A stretch of DNA of 6,422 nt from Microcaldota archaeon (GCA_021823945.1 JAKALW010000068.1:1-6422); one strand, 5' to 3'. Numbered from the stretch's first letter, positions 1-6,144 are shown. Notes: generated from the letters alone by a model not told the origin. Made by a program: numbers and translations.

Positions 1-5
1 TTTGC

Positions 6-617
6 ATGAATGGAAATTCAGGAAGGGGCTGGCTTTTCTGGGTAGACGCCAGGGTGAAAATACTCGCGCTTGTTGCAGCAGTGCTGCTTCTGGTGTTTCT
101 GCCGTTGGGATATTCAGTCCTGTTTTTCCTTGCAGCCTTTTTCCTGATGGCCTGGAACAGGATTTGGTTTGTAGGGTATGTCAGGAAAAACCTGTGGCTT
201 GTGGCATTTTCCTTCGCGCCTTTCGCGATAAGGCTTGCGTTTGAAGGCGGACTGGCAGGCACGGTTGCCGGCTTCCCGGTTGGATTCGGGCTCCTGCACG
301 GCGCGCAAAACACGCTTTACCTGCTAGCGCTTTTCATGTTCGCAAACCTGTTTGTCCAGGCGACTGCGCCAGTTGACGTGAAAAACGGGCTTGCCGGGCT
401 TGGCATGCCAAAAAGGTACGCATTCATGTTCGCTGTAGCGCTCGGGTTCAAAAACTACATATATGCCAGGGCGCAAAGGGCTAAGATAGCCCAGGCTGCA
501 AGGGGCGTGAAGAACAATGCGTTCTCCCTTCTCGTGCCCACGCTCAACAGCTCGTTTTCAAGGTCAAAGTCCCTTGCCCTGTCGCTTTCGGCGCGAGGTT
601 TTTCCGCAGAGGATTAG
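6..617 (+). CDS. EcfT/CbiQ-like transmembrane subunit of an energy-coupling factor (ECF) transporter, short C-terminus
   Basis: A 203-residue, strongly hydrophobic protein. Seen: an N-terminal DAR motif (residues 14-16) in the place of the family's DPR/DPRxK motif, hydrophobic segments at about 17-35, 36-50, 63-79 and 102-119, then an amphipathic region starting GMPKRYAF (133-140) with two Ala-Arg-Gly motifs at 165-167 and 196-198. Paired ARG motifs on the coupling helices are the hallmark of EcfT/CbiQ proteins, which sit in the membrane and join two ATPase subunits to a substrate-binding S protein for uptake of vitamins or metal ions. The substrate cannot be told, because no ATPase or S-component gene lies in the window; they may lie to the left. 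The protein ends five residues after the second ARG motif, whereas most relatives carry a further membrane helix there. The frame is open at the left edge, so an upstream start is possible, but ATG 6 puts the DAR motif at the usual distance from the N-terminus. Confidence 0.8.
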   Translation: MNGNSGRGWLFWVDARVKILALVAAVLLLVFLPLGYSVLFFLAAFFLMAWNRIWFVGYVRKNLWLVAFSFAPFAIRLAFEGGLAGTVAGFPVGFGLLHGAQNTLYLLALFMFANLFVQATAPVDVKNGLAGLGMPKRYAFMFAVALGFKNYIYARAQRAKIAQAARGVKNNAFSLLVPTLNSSFSRSKSLALSLSARGFSAED

Positions 618-757
618 GGATTCTTGACATCCAGAGCCGAAAGAACGCTGCATTCACTTCAATGCCTTAAAGTAGAGGCTAAGTTGTTTCGAAATGAATG
701 TTGCACGCGTTAAGTATAGCTACCATGCCATTGCACGCGCAGGCGTTTTGCTGCCGC
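618..757. other. Convergent intergenic region with a 9-base direct repeat
   Basis: This gap lies between the ends of the transporter gene and the surface-protein gene, which point at each other. No gene, tRNA-like cloverleaf or long oligo-T run was seen on either strand. The only structure noted is TTGCACGCG at 701-709 and again at 731-739, exactly 30 bases apart. Terminators for both genes would be expected here but none is obvious. Confidence 0.5.
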
Positions 758-2992
758 TTAGTTTTGCGTGCTCGTGAATGTCAGAGTCGCGGTGTTTGTC
801 TGCGGCGGGCTGTCGGAATCGATTTTTACAAGCACGTATGCCCAGATTGTGTCGGCAGTGTCAGGGAAACCAAGGCTCGGGCAGACTGTGACGCTTGAGG
901 CGCCAAGGTCCTGCATGCTTGAATTTATGCCGGGGCACGAGCCTGTCTTGTTTTCTGCCCCGAACGTCTGGAACAATGGAGCGGAACCGCCGATGAATGC
1001 AGATGCATTACTGTCTGAAGCCACTGTGATAGACACATTGACATTGCCCTGGTTTTCTACAAGGAAGCCCGTGTCACCGCCAGTCACATTGGAAGATTCG
1101 TTTGATTTCAGTGTGATGGAGCCGGCGGCAGGAGGGACCACCGGGACGAACGAGAATGCGCTGTTGTTCCTGGCACTTGCAGTATAGACTGCAATCTGGT
1201 TTGTCGACGTGATGTTGATGCCGAGCGTGCCTTCAAACCCGTACTTGCCGCCCGCAATCGCATACCCTGAGAAACCGCTGACATTGAATGTCAGCGCATT
1301 GGCAGTGGCATTCCATGAAATGCCAGTGCACCTTGGCGCAGTGCACAATGTGCCGTTTTGGAGAATAACGCTTGAGCTGCTTGTAAAGCTGGGATAATAG
1401 TAGATGGACGGGGTTGCCGCGCCGTAATTCACGCCCGAAGGAGTCAGGACAATTGTAGCGCTGGAATTGAAAGAAGGGTCGAGCGCGGAGGAGTTGACGG
1501 ATACAAAGCCATTGCCTATTTTCACATTGGCATCATAATCCTGCCCAGCGGTATTTACGGAATGCGACTGGGGGAAATGTATCATGCCATCGCCGGGTAT
1601 TGCGAGCGTGAGGTTTGTGACGTTTGTCAAGTCCGAAACTGTTGACAGGTTAGTGGAAGCCCCGCCAAAAGTGGTAGCATTGGGCGGGACAAGCGCAGAA
1701 TTCAAGGTGATGTTTATCTGCCCGTTGGCAGCCCAGAACACGTACATGGAAGCATTTGACGAATTGGCCACTGTGGAATTGTAGCCCGAAGGGAACCCGC
1801 TGGCGTTGTAATAATCAAGGCTTACTGTTGCTCCTGAAGCTATAGACCTTGTAGTCACAGTATAGTTGCTTGAAGAAAGAAGGGTGGAACTGGAGACTCC
1901 TGAACCTGAAGAGTCTGTAAGTACTGAAAAGGCTGGCTGCTGGCCGGTGTTGTCAGTGAATGTGAAATTCGCCGACGCAATTGGATAAAACGAGGCATTG
2001 AATGCGGCCGCGAGGATTTTCTCGGTCCTGTAAGTTACAGAAAGGCCAGAAAACTTTGATGATGATGGAGCAAGATAGACGTCCATCAGGCCGGCTGCGC
2101 CCGAATATTGATATCCAGAACCCCCGGCAGAAGATATGGAAAACGCAGAGCCGGACGGAATAACGACATTATACATTTTTATGTTCCTGTTGGCATTGGC
2201 AGGGCCAGCGTTATAATTGGACGTAGATGAAGGGCCGCCACTGCCGGCGCCCCCAGGAGCGGAGTAGCCTGCGCCGCCTGCGCCGCCGCTGCCACTGCCG
2301 CCATGATTGTAGTTGCCAGAGCCGCCGTAGTTGCCGCCGTTGAAATTAATTGAGCCACTCGTCAGATTAGCAGTGGTTAATGGCATGAAAACAAGGCTGC
2401 CTCCTGCGCCACCGCCGCCATATACATTGCCAGTGCCACCATTGCCTGTAATCGTGCCTTGGAACTTTATGCTTTTGCCATAAAGCATGACAGTGCCGCC
2501 GCTGCCGGCACCGCCTCCGGAAGAGCCGCTTGAGCCAGTACCGACGCCACCGTTAACAGCAAGAATCCCTGTTGACAGGATATTTAGATTACGAGCGGCA
2601 ATTATAATCACGCCGCCGCCACCGCCGGCACTAAAGCCGCTCGCGTCGGCGCCGCCATACCCGCCTCCGTTAGGATTGCTGCCGCCATTGCCGGCATAAG
2701 TAACACCATTGGCAGCTATCGCGCCGGAGATGTTGGCGTCATTTGCCACGTAAAAATATACTGTGCCGCCCGCGCCGCTACCAGGGCTTGCAAGAGTGAC
2801 TGTCACGCCGGGATTTATTACAAGGGAATTGAAATAATAGGCAGTGCCAGTGTCAATTGTCTGGGACGAGGATACCACGCAGTTGCCGGTTGGCTGGGTG
2901 CAGCCAGTGCCTGAAAGCGCAGCGCCAAAGGAAAATGGCGCAATGAGGATGAGGAGCAAAGCCCCAAGATAAAACGAATGGCTTTGATGCAT
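758..2992 (-). CDS. Secreted or cell-surface glycine-rich, sequon-rich protein (744 aa)
   Basis: Function not recognised beyond surface location. Seen: an N-terminal signal peptide (hydrophobic core about 8-20, cleavage likely around 23-25, no Lys/Arg in its n-region). A glycine-rich domain follows (about 70-260), with four copies of a pattern beginning GG and hydrophobic alternation and ending in NG or NGG, at about 75-96, 125-149, 165-186 and 197-220; this spacing suits a beta-helix or stacked beta-strands. The rest (about 300-744) is Ser/Thr/Asn-rich and beta-prone, with a segment near 564-580 (FNVSGFSGYAIAG) resembling Ig-like domains of archaeal surface proteins, and a final beta-sandwich-like domain from about 624. 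About 27 N-x-S/T sequons suggest heavy N-glycosylation. Six cysteines fall in three close pairs (31/38, 550/555, 686/704). No C-terminal membrane helix or sorting signal is visible. Start chosen at ATG 2992 because the signal peptide begins there. It lies 130 bases downstream of hjc on the same strand, with its own TATA-like boxes. Confidence 0.85.
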   Translation of the reverse strand: MHQSHSFYLGALLLILIAPFSFGAALSGTGCTQPTGNCVVSSSQTIDTGTAYYFNSLVINPGVTVTLASPGSGAGGTVYFYVANDANISGAIAANGVTYAGNGGSNPNGGGYGGADASGFSAGGGGGVIIIAARNLNILSTGILAVNGGVGTGSSGSSGGGAGSGGTVMLYGKSIKFQGTITGNGGTGNVYGGGGAGGSLVFMPLTTANLTSGSINFNGGNYGGSGNYNHGGSGSGGAGGAGYSAPGGAGSGGPSSTSNYNAGPANANRNIKMYNVVIPSGSAFSISSAGGSGYQYSGAAGLMDVYLAPSSSKFSGLSVTYRTEKILAAAFNASFYPIASANFTFTDNTGQQPAFSVLTDSSGSGVSSSTLLSSSNYTVTTRSIASGATVSLDYYNASGFPSGYNSTVANSSNASMYVFWAANGQINITLNSALVPPNATTFGGASTNLSTVSDLTNVTNLTLAIPGDGMIHFPQSHSVNTAGQDYDANVKIGNGFVSVNSSALDPSFNSSATIVLTPSGVNYGAATPSIYYYPSFTSSSSVILQNGTLCTAPRCTGISWNATANALTFNVSGFSGYAIAGGKYGFEGTLGINITSTNQIAVYTASARNNSAFSFVPVVPPAAGSITLKSNESSNVTGGDTGFLVENQGNVNVSITVASDSNASAFIGGSAPLFQTFGAENKTGSCPGINSSMQDLGASSVTVCPSLGFPDTADTIWAYVLVKIDSDSPPQTNTATLTFTSTQN

Positions 2993-2993
2993 G

Positions 2994-3009
2994 TATATAT
3001 CACTATATA
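2994..3009 (-). promoter_or_regulatory. AU-only hairpin with GTGA loop immediately before the surface-protein start
   Basis: On the minus strand the bases read TATATA, GTGA, TATATA, then one C and the ATG. The two TATATA arms pair perfectly, leaving a 4-base GTGA loop, which is a GNRA-type tetraloop. The loop with its next base (GTGAT, 3003-2999) also matches part of the archaeal Shine-Dalgarno sequence GGTGAT, six bases from the start. It may be a ribosome-binding site held in a weak hairpin, or simply promoter A/T sequence if the transcript is leaderless. Confidence 0.4.
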
Positions 3010-3013
3010 GGGC

Positions 3014-3021
3014 ATTAAATA
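3014..3021 (-). promoter_or_regulatory. Putative TATA box for the surface-protein gene
   Basis: TATTTAAT on the minus strand is centred about 26 bases upstream of ATG 2992. That is the archaeal TATA-to-start-site distance, so it would give a leaderless or nearly leaderless transcript. A second A/T element, CTATATAG at 3003-3010, lies closer. Placement is by pattern only. Confidence 0.4.
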
Positions 3022-3065
3022 TTACTTATCCCCAGGTGATTGCCAATTTTACGCATATTTACAGG

Positions 3066-3090
3066 AAAAGCCGGGAAAACCCATGAAAAA
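3066..3090 (-). terminator. Possible oligo-T terminator downstream of hjc
   Basis: Read on the minus strand, runs of T5, T4 and T4 occur 33 to 60 bases after the hjc stop codon. Clustered short T-runs are the usual intrinsic termination signal in archaea, and the next minus-strand gene has its own TATA-like boxes, so ending transcription here is plausible. The runs are short, so this is weak. Confidence 0.3.
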
Positions 3091-3122
3091 CATGCCTCAG
3101 CTTCCTGGGATTATCCAGAGTC

Positions 3123-3569
3123 TTATTCTATTTCGCCGCCATTCCCGGGTTCGCCGGCATCAGCATTTTTTTCAACACGCATACCTGTCAAATCTTCCAG
3201 TTTGACATCGGCCAGAAGCGCTTTCTTCCATGAAACAGAGTAGCTTGCCATGTTTTCCTCGAATATACCAAGGGATACAAAGCGCCAGCCCTGCCTGTTC
3301 CTGCGCCAGGCGACATAGGTTGTTATGCCCGTGTTGTCCTCCCAGTGCAATAAGCCCCTAAACTGCTCCTTTGCGAGCTGGAGGCTCTCCTTCTCGTGCG
3401 CCTTTGACTCGAACGCGAACTGTTTTGGGCCCTTGAATGCAAGCAAATCAGGGGACAGGGAATTGACTCCGCTTCCGGCAGCGCGGATGACGCTGAAGCC
3501 GGCATCGGAAAACGCGTGGATGAGCTCGCGCTCGGCCTTGCTCCCCTTTTTAGATGCGCCAAATGCCAT
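3123..3569 (-). CDS. hjc: Archaeal Holliday junction resolvase Hjc
   Basis: A 148-residue protein of the archaeal Hjc family, which cuts four-way DNA junctions during recombination and fork repair using a metal-dependent PD-(D/E)xK nuclease fold. Seen: KGSKAERE (8-15) with the first acidic residue E13, IRAAGSG (28-34) with R29 and S33, PD (40-41) with catalytic D41, and FESK (53-56) providing the E54-x-K56 motif; then a region ending GWRFVSL, matching the family's core strand. All expected active-site residues are present, so the enzyme should be active. The core is slightly longer than usual (the family is mostly about 120-140 residues) because of a Gly/Glu-rich tail after about residue 128. 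The start at 3569 leaves the KG...ERE motif at the normal N-terminal position and has GGGTGG (3581-3576) about six bases upstream as a partial Shine-Dalgarno. It is transcribed away from the CBS gene. Confidence 0.93.
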   Translation of the reverse strand: MAFGASKKGSKAERELIHAFSDAGFSVIRAAGSGVNSLSPDLLAFKGPKQFAFESKAHEKESLQLAKEQFRGLLHWEDNTGITTYVAWRRNRQGWRFVSLGIFEENMASYSVSWKKALLADVKLEDLTGMRVEKNADAGEPGNGGEIE

Positions 3570-3630
3570 TCAAGTCCACCCAAAATAACAGAAAAACTGC
3601 CAGGCATTCAAGCCCGCCCGCCGTTATGCA

Positions 3631-3640
3631 ATATTTATTG
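3631..3640 (-). promoter_or_regulatory. Possible TATA box for hjc
   Basis: CAATAAATAT on the minus strand lies about 62-71 bases upstream of the hjc ATG. Transcription would start some 25 bases later, giving a leader of roughly 40 bases that would contain the GGGTGG ribosome-site candidate. It shares the 108-base divergent region with the promoter for the CBS gene. Confidence 0.35.
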
Positions 3641-3646
3641 CCAATG

Positions 3647-3656
3647 TTTATAAATA
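3647..3656 (+). promoter_or_regulatory. Putative TATA box for the CBS/zinc-ribbon gene
   Basis: TTTATAAATA is a good archaeal TATA-box match, centred about 26 bases before ATG 3678. At that distance transcription would begin at or next to the start codon, implying a leaderless mRNA. If so, the weak AAGGT at 3668-3672 would not be in the transcript. Confidence 0.55.
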
Positions 3657-3677
3657 TCGGATTCCATAAGGTAAAAC

Positions 3678-4217
3678 ATGAAAGACGACATCAAAGTGGG
3701 AGATGTCATGACAGTAGGTGTCATAACGCTTCCACAGGAAAAGAGCGCGGATGACGCTGCCAAGCTTCTCAGGAAGACAAAGGTAGGATGTATCATTGTC
3801 ACCAAGAAAGGCAAGGCTGACGGCATCGTGACAGAGCGCGACTTGATATACAAAGTAGTGGCTGAGGGCAGGAACCCCTCAAAGACAACACTCCATGAAA
3901 TAATGTCCACGCCCCTTAGGGTAATAGATGCCGGAGCCGACCTCAACACGGTCGCAAAGGCGATGAAATCCAATAAGGTGAAAAGGCTGCCTGTCATTGA
4001 CAGGAAGCAGAGGCTGGTGGGCATAGTCAGCGAAGGGGACCTTGTAAGGGTCTATCCAGGAGTGACGGACGTGCTTGTCGAACAAGCCAAGTTGCGCTTT
4101 TCAAAAAATGAGATATTCACAGGAGTTTGCGACAGTTGCGGGCTCTTCAGCGAGAACCTGAAAAGGTTCGAAGGAAGGCTTGTCTGCGATGTATGCAGGG
4201 AAGAGGAAGAGATTTAA
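3678..4217 (+). CDS. Two-CBS-domain protein with C-terminal zinc ribbon
   Basis: A 179-residue cytoplasmic protein. Seen: CBS domain 1 at about residues 6-62 and CBS domain 2 at about 72-126. Each ends with the nucleotide-contact pattern G-h-V-T/S-x-x-D (GIVTERD at 49-55, GIVSEGD at 115-121). After a helical link comes a four-cysteine ribbon: C151-x2-C154, then C170-x2-C173. Known: paired CBS domains form a Bateman module that binds AMP, ATP or related ligands, and fusion to a zinc/iron ribbon is a described archaeal architecture (for example Ta0289 of Thermoplasma acidophilum). Inferred: an energy or adenylate sensor that passes its state to DNA, RNA or a partner protein through the ribbon; the target is unknown. 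The gene is divergent from hjc, and a TATA-like box lies 26 bases before the ATG. Nothing is missing or broken. Confidence 0.9.
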   Translation: MKDDIKVGDVMTVGVITLPQEKSADDAAKLLRKTKVGCIIVTKKGKADGIVTERDLIYKVVAEGRNPSKTTLHEIMSTPLRVIDAGADLNTVAKAMKSNKVKRLPVIDRKQRLVGIVSEGDLVRVYPGVTDVLVEQAKLRFSKNEIFTGVCDSCGLFSENLKRFEGRLVCDVCREEEEI

Positions 4218-4227
4218 GCAACACTGG

Positions 4228-4241
4228 AGCAAACGTTTGCT
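4228..4241. repeat. Perfect 14-base palindrome AGCAAACGTTTGCT
   Basis: The sequence equals its own reverse complement over 14 bases and starts 11 bases after the CBS gene's stop codon. It lies upstream of the TATA-like box of the DUF167-dnaG unit. It could be a binding site for a dimeric regulator, or a short hairpin (AGCAA/TTGCT with ACGT loop) at the CBS transcript end. No T-run follows directly. Confidence 0.5.
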
Positions 4242-4312
4242 GCTGTGCAAGGATGGCACCGCAAGCCCCCTCAAAAGGGCCATGATACGGCTTGTCAACA
4301 TTGCACAGCACA

Positions 4313-4320
4313 TTATATTT
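4313..4320 (+). promoter_or_regulatory. Putative TATA box for the DUF167-dnaG unit
   Basis: TTATATTT lies about 53-60 bases before ATG 4373. Initiation about 25 bases downstream would give a leader of some 30 bases that contains the GGAG (4354-4357 area) and AGGA (4364-4367) ribosome-site candidates. Confidence 0.4.
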
Positions 4321-4372
4321 CATGCTCTCTTTTTGGAAGTACGCCGTCTTTCTGGAGAAATCCAGGAAAGTT

Positions 4373-4624
4373 ATGGAATTGAAAATCCGGGCTGCCCCGA
4401 ACAGCAGGAAATTTGGCATTGCCGGCAAGAACGGCAAGGTCATTATCAGCCTGAAGGGCAAACCTGTCAACAACCAGGCAAACTCCGAGCTTGAGTGCAA
4501 GCTTGGCGAACTGCTTGGATGCAGGGTAACCGTGAAAAAAGGAGCTTCCAGCCAGAACAAGCTCCTTTTGATAGATTGCGCCCCGGATGTTTTCGAATCG
4601 AAAACTGGCATCAAACTGAATTGA
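4373..4624 (+). CDS. DUF167 / YggU-family (UPF0235) small protein
   Basis: An 83-residue protein starting MELKIRAAPNSRK. Seen: the family's opening beta-strand followed by P-N-(S/A)-(R/K), a middle strand pair (GKVIISLKGKPVNNQANSEL, about residues 22-41) with the characteristic P-V-x-x-x-A-N element, a helix (ECKLGELLG), and VTVKKGASSQNKLLLI, equivalent to the family's ...I.xGxxSxxK.. segment. Known: the family is widespread in bacteria and archaea and has a small alpha/beta fold; its biochemical role is not established. The open frame reaches back to 4292, but the extra 27 residues look unlike the family, and ATG 4373 has AGGA (4364-4367) five bases upstream, so the shorter start was chosen. 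It ends 12 bases before the dnaG ATG, so the two are almost certainly co-transcribed and perhaps translationally coupled. Confidence 0.85.
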   Translation: MELKIRAAPNSRKFGIAGKNGKVIISLKGKPVNNQANSELECKLGELLGCRVTVKKGASSQNKLLLIDCAPDVFESKTGIKLN

Positions 4625-4627
4625 AAC

Positions 4628-4632
4628 GTGAT
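4628..4632 (+). promoter_or_regulatory. Ribosome-binding site deciding the dnaG start
   Basis: GTGAT matches the core of the archaeal Shine-Dalgarno (GGTGAT) and lies four bases before ATG 4637. The same GTG could be read as an in-frame start three codons earlier, but no ribosome site precedes it, so it is better taken as the binding site for the ATG. Confidence 0.5.
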
Positions 4633-4636
4633 TAAT

Positions 4637-6124
4637 ATGGGAAAAACATACATTGACACAGTGAAATACGTGGTATTCGCAAGCGTCGAGATAGACGGGC
4701 TTGTCGAGAAGCCGGACGTAGTCGGCGCAATCTTTGGCCAGACAGAGGGCCTGCTTGGCGACGAGCTTGACCTGCGCGACCTGCAGAAAAACGGCAGGAT
4801 AGGCAGGATTGAGGTGGACTTGAACCCGCGCGGCGGCAAGTCCGTGGGAAAGATTAAGCTCCCGTCATCGCTTGACATGGTCGAGACGTGCATTCTCGCC
4901 TCTGCGCTTGAGACTGTCGACAGGGTCGGCCCGTGCGAGTCCAAAATCGGCGTCGAGAAAGTAGAGGACACGAGAAATGCCAAGAGGAAAGTGCTCATTG
5001 AGCGGGCAAAGAACCTCCTCAAGAACTTGCTTCTAAACGAGCTTCCTGAGAGCAGGGAGATTTCAGAGATGGTCAGGCAGGAAGTCAAGGTGGCTGAAAT
5101 CGCCGAGTTTGGCGCTGACAAGCTGCCGTGCGGCCCGAACATCGACAAGAACGACGAAATCATCATTGTAGAGGGAAGGGCGGACGTGATAAACCTCCTG
5201 AAAAACGACATCACCAACGTGATAGCAGTTGGCGGCGCGAACGTGGGCCCGACAATAGCTAAACTCGCCAAGGAAAAGGAAGTGACAGTGTTCCTTGACG
5301 GCGACCGCGGCGGGGACATTATCCTCACGGAGCTTGCGAATGTGGCTGACATTGACTTTGTGGCGCGCGCGCCTCACGGCAAGGAAGTCGAGGAGCTTGG
5401 CAGGAAGGAAATGATAAAGTGCCTCAGGGCAAAGGTGCCCTATGAACAGGCCAACTCGCAAAACGGCGGCGATGACAGGCGCGACGAGCGCAGGGGCGGC
5501 AGGTATGAACAGCGCGGCGGCAACAGATACGAGGAGAGGCGCGGCGGAGACTACAGGAATGACGACAGGCGCCAAAACGACTACAGGGGGCAAAGGCAAC
5601 AGCCCAGGTACCAGCAGAGGGAAGAGCGCGTGCCGCCAGTGTCAATCGACCCTGTGAACCAGTTCACGCAGGAGCAGGCTGAAAAGCAGATGGCGCAGGC
5701 GCCTGTGCAGCAGCCAGAACTCATAAATGCGCCGCGCGAGCGCGCTTACGAGCCGCAAGCGCCGGCACAACAGGTTCCAGCGCAGCAGACTTTGGCGCCG
5801 CAGCAGGCTGAAAAGCAGGAGCAAAGCGCTCCAAAAACAGGCGGAGTGCCCGAGCAGCTTGCAAAGAGCCTTGTAGAGCTTGAGAACACGCTCCATGCCA
5901 GGTTCTACGATTCAGGGCTGAACCTTGTCAAGGAAGTGCCAATCCGGGACATGTACAAGACGCTTGAGGCCGAGACCACAATCCACGGCGTGGTGTTTGA
6001 TGGCATTGTAACGCAGAGGTTTGCGGACCTGGCGGAGAAAAAGAGCGTCAAGGTGATACTCGGCGCGAAAATGGGCAATGTTTTCAAGAGGCCTGAAGGG
6101 ATTGTAATCAGCACGAAGAACTAA
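4637..6124 (+). CDS. dnaG: Archaeal DnaG-type TOPRIM primase with RGG-like linker
   Basis: A 495-residue archaeal DnaG homologue (numbered from ATG 4637). Seen: the conserved N-terminal block with GLVEKPDVVGAIFGQTEGLL (about 21-40) and GRIGRIEV; a TOPRIM domain at about 172-250 with the glutamate E179 in VEGRAD and the acidic triad D221, D223 and D227 in DGDRGGD; then a low-complexity linker (about 271-403); and the conserved C-terminal domain (404-495) with LxARFYD and VVFDGIVTQRFADLA. Known: TOPRIM of this family supports primer-type RNA synthesis in vitro, and archaeal DnaG also associates with the RNA-degrading exosome and helps bind A-rich RNA. Odd: the linker contains repeated RGG/RG and DDRR elements (about 281-330), then a Gln/Pro/Ala-rich stretch, making the protein longer than many relatives. 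All catalytic residues are intact. GTG 4628 is an alternative start, adding three residues. It follows the DUF167 gene by 12 bases. Confidence 0.95.
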   Translation: MGKTYIDTVKYVVFASVEIDGLVEKPDVVGAIFGQTEGLLGDELDLRDLQKNGRIGRIEVDLNPRGGKSVGKIKLPSSLDMVETCILASALETVDRVGPCESKIGVEKVEDTRNAKRKVLIERAKNLLKNLLLNELPESREISEMVRQEVKVAEIAEFGADKLPCGPNIDKNDEIIIVEGRADVINLLKNDITNVIAVGGANVGPTIAKLAKEKEVTVFLDGDRGGDIILTELANVADIDFVARAPHGKEVEELGRKEMIKCLRAKVPYEQANSQNGGDDRRDERRGGRYEQRGGNRYEERRGGDYRNDDRRQNDYRGQRQQPRYQQREERVPPVSIDPVNQFTQEQAEKQMAQAPVQQPELINAPRERAYEPQAPAQQVPAQQTLAPQQAEKQEQSAPKTGGVPEQLAKSLVELENTLHARFYDSGLNLVKEVPIRDMYKTLEAETTIHGVVFDGIVTQRFADLAEKKSVKVILGAKMGNVFKRPEGIVISTKN

Positions 6125-6144
6125 GGCTTTTGCCTTGTTCTTTC

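Noticed and set aside
681..710. A tRNA T-arm-like segment (TTTCGAAAT) in the first intergenic gap
   Set aside because: The flanking bases do not form a five-pair stem, and no acceptor, D or anticodon arm can be placed around it.
2487..2699. Pro-rich plus-strand frame opposite the surface-protein gene
   Set aside because: It is the antisense of Gly-rich codons (GGC/GGT read as GCC/ACC and CCG), with no ribosome site or family resemblance.
3034..3040. AGGTGAT, a strong Shine-Dalgarno match on the plus strand
   Set aside because: No ATG, GTG or TTG follows at a usable distance, and the frames beyond it run antisense to hjc.
4292..4372. 27-residue N-terminal extension of the DUF167 protein from TTG 4292
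   Set aside because: The extension does not resemble the family, starts at a weak codon and overlaps the probable promoter; ATG 4373 has a better ribosome site.
4147..5352. A 401-codon open frame on the minus strand opposite DUF167 and dnaG
   Set aside because: It runs antisense to two conserved genes with clear family motifs, is Ser/Phe/Leu-rich without any recognisable domain, and is explained by the G/C pattern of dnaG codons.
5063..5599. A 178-codon minus-strand frame within dnaG
   Set aside because: Antisense to the TOPRIM domain; its Val/Ala-rich sequence mirrors the sense codons and shows no family signature.
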